This document shows, one piece after another, positions 26,364-32,598 of a stretch of 33,826 nt of DNA. The stretch's first letter is position 1. Every line of letters begins with the position of its first letter. The notes under the pieces are model-generated. The model made no database searches. It was not told the origin of the DNA and was given only the letters and a program-made list of their open reading frames with translations. A program made the position numbers and the translations under genes. This DNA comes from Bacilli bacterium (lineage in GTDB: Bacteria > Bacillota_I > Bacilli_A > Izemoplasmatales > Hujiaoplasmataceae). The DNA lies in the NCBI GenBank assembly GCA_018399755.1, contig JAGYOE010000009.1:1-33826 (forward strand), in the 5' to 3' direction.

Positions 26364-28669
26364 TTTTCATTCTCCTTTAATTTTTGTAATATTTTTTCAG
26401 GTGTGATTGGCAATGAAGTCATTCTCACACCTAATGCATTTTCTATTGCATTCGCTAATGCTGCAGGTGGTGTATCGATACCGATTTCACCAACTGATTT
26501 TGCCCCAAAAGGACCACTCTTTTCATAACTATCTACAAATTTTGTTGTTAATTTATTAATGTCCAATCTTGTTGGGATTTTATAGTTTAACATATCACTA
26601 GAAATTAACTTGCCATTTTTAGCGAGTTTTACATCCTCAAACATGGCCATTCCTAAACCTTGGACAATCGCTCCATCAACTTGGCCTTTGGCTAGCATTG
26701 GATTAATTGTCGTCCCACAATCAACCACACTGACATAATCAATAATATCGATTTCTGCAGTTTCTTTATCTATATCAATTTCTATAAAACCTGCCATAAA
26801 TGGTGGCGGTGATTTAGGCCCAACATAACTTGAAGTTACCTGTAATTGTTTTTGTTCTTCAGAATAAGTAATTTCATTTGAAAAATCTCTTAGAGTCATT
26901 TTCTTATCAGAATTTTTAACCTTAAATATTTCACCATCAAATTCAACCTGTTTAATGTCAACTTTAAAAATTCTTGCAGCTTCATTAAGCATTTCTGTTT
27001 TTAAGGCTTTTGCTGCTTTGTAAACAGCATTACCTGATACAAAAGTTGTACTCGAAGCATAAGCTCCAACATCAAACGGTGTTAAATCAGTATCCGATGA
27101 ATAAATAATAACTTTATCTATCGTAGTATTTAACTCTTCTGCGGCTATTTGTGATAAGACTGTATCACTTCCTTGCCCAATTTCAGTAGCACCTACCATA
27201 AGATTATAAAAACCATCATCATTTAATTTAATTGTTGCACTACCCATATCGATTAAAGGAATTCCACTTCCTTGCATCGCAATTGCCATACCTACTGTTT
27301 TTATTTTATCTCCCATATCTTTATATGGATATTTATTATCCCAATCAATTAACGCTTTTCCATCTTCTACACATTCTTGAAGTTTACAAGTATCCATATT
27401 CATTGGAGTACCTTCAGTACCTTCGCCCATAATCGCAAATATTGGTGAAGTTTCGCCTTCTTTCATCATATTTAGATTTCTAAATTTAATTGGATCCATA
27501 TCCATTTTGTGACATAAAATATCTACAGCTGATTCTAAAGCAAAATTGCCCTGAATTGCACCATAACCTCTAAAAGCACCTGCTGGAGTATGATTAGTAT
27601 AAACTACGTCTCCAGAAAATCTAACCGAATCTACTTTATTATATAGCGGTAAAACCTTTGAACCAGCAACCATAAAAACAGTCAATGCATGTTCGCCATA
27701 TGCTCCTGTATCTGATAACACTTTACAATCAATTACTTTTAGTTTACCAAATTTATCTGCACCTAGAGCCATTTCAAATTTCATTGGATGACGAGAATAA
27801 GATGATTCAAAAACTTCTTTTCTAGTGTAAACTAATTTAGCTGGCTTACCAGTTTTATAAGTAACATAAGCAGCTAACATCTCACCATGAATAGCTTGTT
27901 TACCGCCAAAACCGCCACCAACTCTAGGTTTGATAACTCTTATTTTTGACATTGGAATTTCTAATGCTTGAGCAATAATTCTTCTGATATGAAATGGAGT
28001 TTGTGTTGAAGAATAAATAACTAAACGTTCTTGATAATCAATATGTGTATTTACCGCATGAGGTTCAAGCATCACATGTGATTGCGCCTGTGTATAAAAA
28101 GTTTCTTTTATCGTATATTCACATTCAGATAAAGTTTTTTCAACATCACCTATATGCATATGATAACTAGCCGCAATATTTTTCTTTGGTTTAAAACCAA
28201 TATCGAACATTTCCTTTGCTTCAGGTTCGTCATGAATAATTGTTTTATTATCGATAGCTTTCTCAAAATCTAATACCGGTTCTAATACTTCATAATCTAC
28301 TTCAATTAAACTTAAAGCTTTTAAACAAATTTCTTCAGTGCTTCCAACCACAGCACAAACTTCATCGCCAATATATCTAACATATTTATCCAAAACAAAT
28401 TTATCATGTGGTGATGGTTCTGGATAACCTTGTCCAGCTCTTGTAAAAGAAATTCTTTTAAAATCTTTATAAGTTAATACCATTTCTATACCATCTAAAG
28501 CTTTTGCTTTTGAATCATCTATATTTTTAATTCTCGCAAAAGCATGAGGTGATCTTTTTACTTTTATTATTAATGAGTCTTTATCAGCATAATCATCTGT
28601 AAAGGCTTTTCTACCCTTCATTATTCCAACGCCATCTACAGAACCTACTTTTTTATTAACTACTTTCAT
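26360..28669 (-). CDS. Molybdenum hydroxylase large (molybdopterin) subunit, set A
   Basis: Catalytic subunit of a xanthine-dehydrogenase-type enzyme. 769 residues from ATG 28669, chosen because AGGTG is spaced for it; the in-frame GTG at 28678 is inside that site. N-terminal a/b hammerhead domain (about 15-130), then the Mo-binding domains. Motifs: 'VGGGFGGKQ' (about 250-258), 'PAGAFRGYGAIQGNF' with substrate Arg, 'GATEIGQGSDT', and a late 'GAKSVGEIGIDTPPAALANA' with the catalytic Glu. The GEIG ending is like XdhA/XdhD-type purine hydroxylases. Likely acts on hypoxanthine/xanthine or a related oxopurine. It overlaps the 2Fe-2S gene by 14 nt and the membrane-protein gene by 4 nt. Whether it uses a sulfido or selenido cofactor cannot be seen. 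Confidence 0.92.
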   Translation of the reverse strand: MKVVNKKVGSVDGVGIMKGRKAFTDDYADKDSLIIKVKRSPHAFARIKNIDDSKAKALDGIEMVLTYKDFKRISFTRAGQGYPEPSPHDKFVLDKYVRYIGDEVCAVVGSTEEICLKALSLIEVDYEVLEPVLDFEKAIDNKTIIHDEPEAKEMFDIGFKPKKNIAASYHMHIGDVEKTLSECEYTIKETFYTQAQSHVMLEPHAVNTHIDYQERLVIYSSTQTPFHIRRIIAQALEIPMSKIRVIKPRVGGGFGGKQAIHGEMLAAYVTYKTGKPAKLVYTRKEVFESSYSRHPMKFEMALGADKFGKLKVIDCKVLSDTGAYGEHALTVFMVAGSKVLPLYNKVDSVRFSGDVVYTNHTPAGAFRGYGAIQGNFALESAVDILCHKMDMDPIKFRNLNMMKEGETSPIFAIMGEGTEGTPMNMDTCKLQECVEDGKALIDWDNKYPYKDMGDKIKTVGMAIAMQGSGIPLIDMGSATIKLNDDGFYNLMVGATEIGQGSDTVLSQIAAEELNTTIDKVIIYSSDTDLTPFDVGAYASSTTFVSGNAVYKAAKALKTEMLNEAARIFKVDIKQVEFDGEIFKVKNSDKKMTLRDFSNEITYSEEQKQLQVTSSYVGPKSPPPFMAGFIEIDIDKETAEIDIIDYVSVVDCGTTINPMLAKGQVDGAIVQGLGMAMFEDVKLAKNGKLISSDMLNYKIPTRLDINKLTTKFVDSYEKSGPFGAKSVGEIGIDTPPAALANAIENALGVRMTSLPITPEKILQKLKENEK

Positions 28670-29117
28670 TTTTTTCACCTAAATATTTTTTAATTGCTTT
28701 ATGTTGAGAAACATAGCCTGTACACCTGCACAAATTGCCAACTAAATACTCTTTAATCTCTTCATCTGTAGCGTTTTTATTTTCTTGTTTTAAAGCATAT
28801 ACAGTTAATGCCATTGAAGGATTACAAAAACCACATTGATCAGCTCCGTATTCACCAAAACACTTAGCTAACTTATTAGCCTCTTCTTGAATACCTTCAA
28901 CTGTGGTTATTTCATGATTATTTGCTTTAACCGCTAACAAAGAACAAGAAGGCACTGGTTTATTATCAAATAATACTGTGCAAACTCCACAACTAGAATT
29001 ATCACATCCACGCCTAACACTCAAATAATTGTTTCTCCTTAAAACATCTAATAAGAATTCTCCAGGTTCAACTTCTAAAATCTTTGATATACCGTTAATT
29101 TTTAAGTTTATTTTCAT
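28656..29117 (-). CDS. Molybdenum hydroxylase 2Fe-2S subunit (set A)
   Basis: Electron-transfer subunit with two 2Fe-2S clusters. 153 residues. First cluster C38, C43, C46, C58 ('GCDNSSCGVC' and 'PSC'); second cluster C95, C98 ('QCGFCNPSM') and C130, C132 ('NLCRCTGYV'). Complete. ATG 29117 overlaps the FAD-subunit stop (ATGA, 29114-29117). Separate from its Mo subunit, whereas E. coli XdhD, as I recall it, has the two fused. Confidence 0.95.
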   Translation of the reverse strand: MKINLKINGISKILEVEPGEFLLDVLRRNNYLSVRRGCDNSSCGVCTVLFDNKPVPSCSLLAVKANNHEITTVEGIQEEANKLAKCFGEYGADQCGFCNPSMALTVYALKQENKNATDEEIKEYLVGNLCRCTGYVSQHKAIKKYLGEKNESS

Positions 29118-29908
29118 TTTATCACCTGCTTAATTCCTCTTTTTAAATAAGTTTTTATTAAAACTTCTCGATATTCTTTACTAGCACGAACATTACTGTT
29201 AATATTGCTTTCTTCAACAGCTAAATCACATGCTTTTTCAATTTTTTCATCATCAAGTTTATCTTGAGAGTTTAAAAATTTCATAGTTGATTTACTAAGT
29301 TGAGCTATTGAAGGCTTTGAGCCAATCGCAATTTTAAAGTTATTATTAGTAGTAGTAATCGCCATATTAATCATTGCAAAATCCAAAGCAGTTTTTGAAA
29401 CTTTCTTAAAATAGCCTAGTGAATCATTTTTTTTAAATTTAATATTAACTAATATATCATCATTAACTCTTGGTATATCAATATATTCTTCAAAAGAAAT
29501 TTCTCCGAGTTTAAAAAAAGTAAGCTTCACATTCATAACTAATAAAACTGGATATAAATCAGAAAAAGCAAATTTGCCCATAATACTACCACCAATAGTA
29601 GCAATATTTCTAATTGTAATTCCCATAATATGATTAATAGCTTTACTTAATATTCCTGAAGATAGAGATTTAATGCTTTTATTAGTTTCTAATTTTCTGA
29701 GACTAGTTTGAGCACCAACTTCAATATAATCCAATTCTTCCTTAATATAATCTAATCCAAGATTATCTAAAGAAATCAGAGTTTTTGCTTTTTTCATTGA
29801 AATCTTTAACCAAGCACCTCCACCTATTACTTTGTTAAGTCGATCGGCTTTAATTAAATCATATGCTTCACTTATAGACTTAGCTTCAACAAATTTATTA
29901 ACTTCCAA
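29114..29908 (-). CDS. Molybdenum hydroxylase FAD subunit (set A), YgfM-like
   Basis: 264 residues, FAD-binding subunit family. The usual first FAD loop (A-GG-T-D-L) reads 'VIGGGAWLKISM' here, so the Thr-Asp are lost, while the second loop 'RNIATIGGSIMGKFAFSDLYPVL' is well kept. A similarly odd first loop is known in YgfM, the FAD-type protein of the E. coli purine cluster, which fits the setting. Start is TTG at 29908 with AGGAG at normal spacing. It begins 4 nt after mocA. FAD may be bound less tightly or the electron acceptor may differ from NAD. Confidence 0.85.
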   Translation of the reverse strand: MEVNKFVEAKSISEAYDLIKADRLNKVIGGGAWLKISMKKAKTLISLDNLGLDYIKEELDYIEVGAQTSLRKLETNKSIKSLSSGILSKAINHIMGITIRNIATIGGSIMGKFAFSDLYPVLLVMNVKLTFFKLGEISFEEYIDIPRVNDDILVNIKFKKNDSLGYFKKVSKTALDFAMINMAITTTNNNFKIAIGSKPSIAQLSKSTMKFLNSQDKLDDEKIEKACDLAVEESNINSNVRASKEYREVLIKTYLKRGIKQVIK

Positions 29909-29912
29909 AATA

Positions 29913-30467
29913 TCACTCCTTATTTTTTAATCTATTAACATCTTTTATCGTATCTATATCAAAAAGAATAGCTGAATCATTAACTGTGATTATTTCAAAT
30001 GCAAACTGATTTCTAAATGCTTTTAAGTTATTAACTTTTGAATTTAACAAAAGCTTTTTATAACTAAAACCAAAGAAAATCGGATGACCTAATTTGTGTT
30101 CGAAACTAGGTACTCTAATTGACTTATTTCCCAGTAATAATTTATTGTATACTTCTCTTGATACCAGTGGATAATCCCCAGGAATAAGAAAAAAATCATT
30201 TTTAACTTGATTAACTCCCGCTATAACTGAGGAAAACATTCCTTGTGAATAGTTTTCGTTATAAACAATTTTTATTCCTTCTATACCTTCGATTATTGGT
30301 TTAATTTGTTTATGATAATGACCAGTAACAACAATCACTCTGTCACATACACTCTTCATATTTTCTATTGTATGAACTAAAACAGGTTTATCTTTAAAAG
30401 TTATATTCATTTTATTTTTGCCAAGCCGAGATGAATAACCACCAGCTAAAATAATACCATCAATCAT
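29913..30467 (-). CDS. mocA: Molybdenum cofactor cytidylyltransferase (MocA-type)
   Basis: Nucleotidyltransferase converting Mo-molybdopterin to the cytosine dinucleotide form used by many molybdenum hydroxylases. 184 residues. N-terminal NTP loop 'LAGGYSSRLGKNK' (7-19), 'VTGHYHKQI', 'PGDYPLVS' with the metal-binding Asp, and 'GHPIFFG' match the MocA/MobA-like family. ATG at 30467 with TTGGAGATA. As first gene of the 20-kb operon and next to two hydroxylase sets, MocA is favoured over MobA (guanylyl) or IspD-type enzymes. It tells that the enzymes probably carry the cytosine dinucleotide cofactor. Confidence 0.87.
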   Translation of the reverse strand: MIDGIILAGGYSSRLGKNKMNITFKDKPVLVHTIENMKSVCDRVIVVTGHYHKQIKPIIEGIEGIKIVYNENYSQGMFSSVIAGVNQVKNDFFLIPGDYPLVSREVYNKLLLGNKSIRVPSFEHKLGHPIFFGFSYKKLLLNSKVNNLKAFRNQFAFEIITVNDSAILFDIDTIKDVNRLKNKE

Positions 30468-30512
30468 AATATCTCCAAAATATTGCTATTTTCTATAAAA
30501 TTCTTAAAGTAT

Positions 30513-30521
30513 ATTATACCA
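30513..30521 (-). promoter_or_regulatory. Extended -10 promoter of the purine-degradation operon
   Basis: Minus strand TG-G-TATAAT (-10 hexamer at 30513-30518). The -35 position (TAGTAT at 17 bp) is poor, so activity should rest on the extended -10. It predicts a leader of about 40 nt before mocA. Confidence 0.65.
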
Positions 30522-30535
30522 TAATAACGCTTTCA
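30522..30535 (-). promoter_or_regulatory. Catabolite-responsive element (cre)-like site
   Basis: Minus strand TGAAAGCGTTATTA matches 13 of 14 positions of the cre consensus TGWAANCGNTNWCA. It ends one base before the extended -10, so a bound CcpA would cover the promoter and repress the operon. Confidence 0.6.
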
Positions 30536-30576
30536 ATACTACAATTTATCAAAAAACCACAGCGTTTTTAAATAAG

Positions 30577-30610
30577 AAAAAAGCCAATAAGATTTAACTT
30601 ATTGGCTTTT
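30577..30610 (-). terminator. Terminator after the 30616-31788 gene
   Basis: Stem GCCAATAAG/CTTATTGGC with a 6-nt loop (30592-30597), followed on the minus strand by six T (30577-30582). It separates the upstream membrane-protein gene from the purine-operon promoter. Symmetric A/T flanks could allow either direction. Confidence 0.85.
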
Positions 30611-30615
30611 ATTTA

Positions 30616-31788
30616 TTATTTTGCAACTTCGTTGTAGGCATTTTTAACAATTTTGTAAACTACCTCTTTTGGTAAATCCCCATAATTATTCGCCTTAAAC
30701 CATAATTCATCTCTGGTTGATTTATTTTTAGATATTGTTGGATACTTAATAATCATTCTTATACCTTCTTCCAAACCATACCTAAAAGCTAATCGATAAT
30801 AATCGCCAAAATTCATTAAAACCAAGAAAGGTCTTCTATTTACATAGAAAGTAATTTTTTCATCATCTACTTTCGTAATAACATCTGGCATCTCTCTTAC
30901 ATGAGAAACTAATTTATTGAAACTAGGGTTTAATGGTTTAAACATTTTTGGTTTTTCAATATAATATTCAATTGAATTAGGTTTATTTCTTTGGTTTTTA
31001 ACTTTACTAAATTCAGGATCAACATCCACTTCCTGATACATTGTATCATTAGGGTCAATTTTATTGATTTTCGAAGAAATTTCTTGATTAGGTGAAACAA
31101 GCATTTCATCAGTCGACTCTTCTTCATCTATAAAATCAAAATCTTTGCCTGATTTTTTCTTTTTCGCAAAATAAAATACATGAAATAAATAGAACACAAT
31201 CATAATAGGTATAAATAAAATTAAGTACTTAACACTCATACCAAAATAATCTTCAGCTAAATAAGTTCTAAACACATATGATAATCCGGCAAATACAGCG
31301 GCAAATTCAACAGCTAAAATAAAGAAAGCAAATCTGCCAAAATTTCCTAATAAACGATATACTCTAAAGAATAAATGTGAAAACAGAATTATATTTAAAA
31401 TAAGAAATAACCCCGCAATCAATAATACAGAATATAAATTACTTATCCCAATTCCAGCATTTAAATCTGTATCAGTATAAATCATATAAGTAGTATGAAT
31501 TAAAAACGCAAAACCATAAGCTTTAATCGGTAATAATGTAGCATAAGAACTCAATTTTGAAACTTTTTCATTATCTTTGAATTCGTGATTGCTGACTAAC
31601 AAAAATATAAAACTAAAAATTAATAATAATGCCCCAATACTAAACTTTAACATGAATTCATTATCTGTTAATTGGTCTAATAAGCTAATTTCTAAACCCC
31701 ATATAGAAAAGTTGGTCCAAGGAATAGCTACCAACGAAATTAAAATTAGCGCTAAAAGAATATATAACTGACCAAAAATCTTCTTCAT
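30616..31788 (-). CDS. Membrane protein with C-terminal soluble domain, unknown function
   Basis: 390 residues from ATG 31788 (AGAGGTGA ribosome site; an in-frame TTG at 31803 is too close to it). About six membrane helices: 3-22, 42-65, 80-103, 115-138, 145-166 and 183-205. After KKKK an acidic linker (about 215-270), then a soluble domain (about 275-390) with 'KITFYVNRRPFLVLMNFG', and a C-terminal 'TRDELWFKANNYGDLPKEVV' run that resembles the MmcQ/YjbR fold (W-x-x-V/A, then PxE and a closing helix). I do not recognise the full architecture. It is a single gene with a consensus promoter and its own terminator, hence likely well expressed and housekeeping-like. The YjbR likeness is tentative. 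Confidence 0.65.
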   Translation of the reverse strand: MKKIFGQLYILLALILISLVAIPWTNFSIWGLEISLLDQLTDNEFMLKFSIGALLLIFSFIFLLVSNHEFKDNEKVSKLSSYATLLPIKAYGFAFLIHTTYMIYTDTDLNAGIGISNLYSVLLIAGLFLILNIILFSHLFFRVYRLLGNFGRFAFFILAVEFAAVFAGLSYVFRTYLAEDYFGMSVKYLILFIPIMIVFYLFHVFYFAKKKKSGKDFDFIDEEESTDEMLVSPNQEISSKINKIDPNDTMYQEVDVDPEFSKVKNQRNKPNSIEYYIEKPKMFKPLNPSFNKLVSHVREMPDVITKVDDEKITFYVNRRPFLVLMNFGDYYRLAFRYGLEEGIRMIIKYPTISKNKSTRDELWFKANNYGDLPKEVVYKIVKNAYNEVAK

Positions 31789-31813
31789 AAACTCACCTCT
31801 CAATATATATTAA

Positions 31814-31842
31814 ATTATATAACTAATAATATATTGTGTCAA
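31814..31842 (-). promoter_or_regulatory. Consensus promoter of the 31788 gene
   Basis: Minus strand TTGACA (31837-31842), 17 bp spacer, TATAAT (31814-31819). A perfect sigma-A consensus, the strongest-looking promoter in the window. Confidence 0.85.
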
Positions 31843-31904
31843 TAATATCTATCCTTTTTGTTTATTTAACTAAAAATGTAAAAATATCTTAAAAACCAAA
31901 ATAA

Positions 31905-31933
31905 TTGCATATACAGAAATATTTTTGTATAAT
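31905..31933 (+). promoter_or_regulatory. Promoter of the tetR gene
   Basis: TTGCAT (31905-31910), 17 bp spacer, TATAAT (31928-31933), just upstream of the palindrome at 31942-31961. Confidence 0.75.
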
Positions 31934-31941
31934 GAAAGTAG

Positions 31942-31961
31942 TTGAATAAATGTTTATTCAA
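31942..31961 (+). promoter_or_regulatory. TetR operator (perfect palindrome)
   Basis: TTGAATAAA-TG-TTTATTCAA, a perfect 9-2-9 inverted repeat covering the expected transcription start of tetR. The TGAAT...ATTCA half-sites are of the kind bound by FadR/TetR-type repressors. A 17/20 copy stands at 1441-1460. Confidence 0.75.
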
Positions 31962-31990
31962 TTTTCCTTAAAGGTAAAAGGAGGTTTACA

Positions 31991-32563
31991 ATGCAAGTTC
32001 TTAAAGAAAGTGTAAGGGAAGCCATTATTGAAAGTGCAATTACTGAATTTTTTCAAAAGAATTATCAAAATGCAAATATGCGAGATATTGCGACTAAAGC
32101 TAATATAACTGTAGGAAATATCTATCGCTATTACAAAAATAAAAAAGAATTATTTAATACTATTTTACAACCAGCTGAAAGAGCCATAGATAAATTAGCA
32201 GAGATTGACACTGATAAAACCAAACTTTCGGTAGATACTAAAAGCGATTTAGAAAATTTAATTAATTTTGTTATGGATACAATTAATCCTTATACAAAAG
32301 AAATCTTTATTATGATATTTAATTCCTATGGTACACATCACGAAAAGATTAAAAATCGTTTAGAAGAGTTAATTTTAATTAAAGTGAGCAAGTACTACCC
32401 AGGCAAATTTACAAGAAGTTTTCTAGAAGTAATTTCAAAAAGCTTTGTAGAAGCAATCTTTATTGTCTTTAAAAACAATATTGATAATCCGTATAAGATT
32501 AAAATAATGTTATCAGACTTAGTAGTTTTCTTCTTTAGAAACTTAGATGACAGAATGCTTTAA
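31991..32563 (+). CDS. TetR/AcrR-family transcriptional regulator
   Basis: 190 residues. N-terminal TetR helix-turn-helix domain (about 5-52) with 'ESAITEFFQKNYQNANMRDIATKANITVGNIYRYYKNKKELF' pattern: 'MRDIATKA' and 'TVGNIYRYYKNK' are the recognition region. The remaining two thirds is a ligand-binding helical domain without recognisable subfamily. ATG at 31991 has AAAGGAGGT. A perfect palindrome over its own promoter implies autoregulation, and the same operator at the MMPL gene implies that exporter is a target. The ligand may be a lipid or acyl compound given the neighbouring acyl-CoA ligase and MMPL; inference. Confidence 0.92.
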   Translation: MQVLKESVREAIIESAITEFFQKNYQNANMRDIATKANITVGNIYRYYKNKKELFNTILQPAERAIDKLAEIDTDKTKLSVDTKSDLENLINFVMDTINPYTKEIFIMIFNSYGTHHEKIKNRLEELILIKVSKYYPGKFTRSFLEVISKSFVEAIFIVFKNNIDNPYKIKIMLSDLVVFFFRNLDDRML

Positions 32564-32571
32564 AAATAATT

Positions 32572-32598
32572 AAGCCGCTAAAAATAGCGGCTTTTTTT
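32572..32598. terminator. Bidirectional terminator between tetR and the AMP-ligase gene
   Basis: Stem AAGCCGCTA/TAGCGGCTT with loop AAAA and seven T on the plus strand. It sits between the stops of the two convergent genes; A-residues before the stem give a short U-run in the other direction. Confidence 0.85.

Noticed and set aside
18651-28669. Selenocysteine codons or selenium-cofactor genes
   Set aside because: All hydroxylase frames are continuous without in-frame TGA, and no SelD- or YqeB-type gene could be assigned here; a selenido cofactor cannot be excluded but is not shown.
30513-30535. TTGAAA as -35 of the mocA promoter
   Set aside because: It lies only 12 bp from the TATAAT, too close for sigma-A; it is better read as part of the cre-like site.
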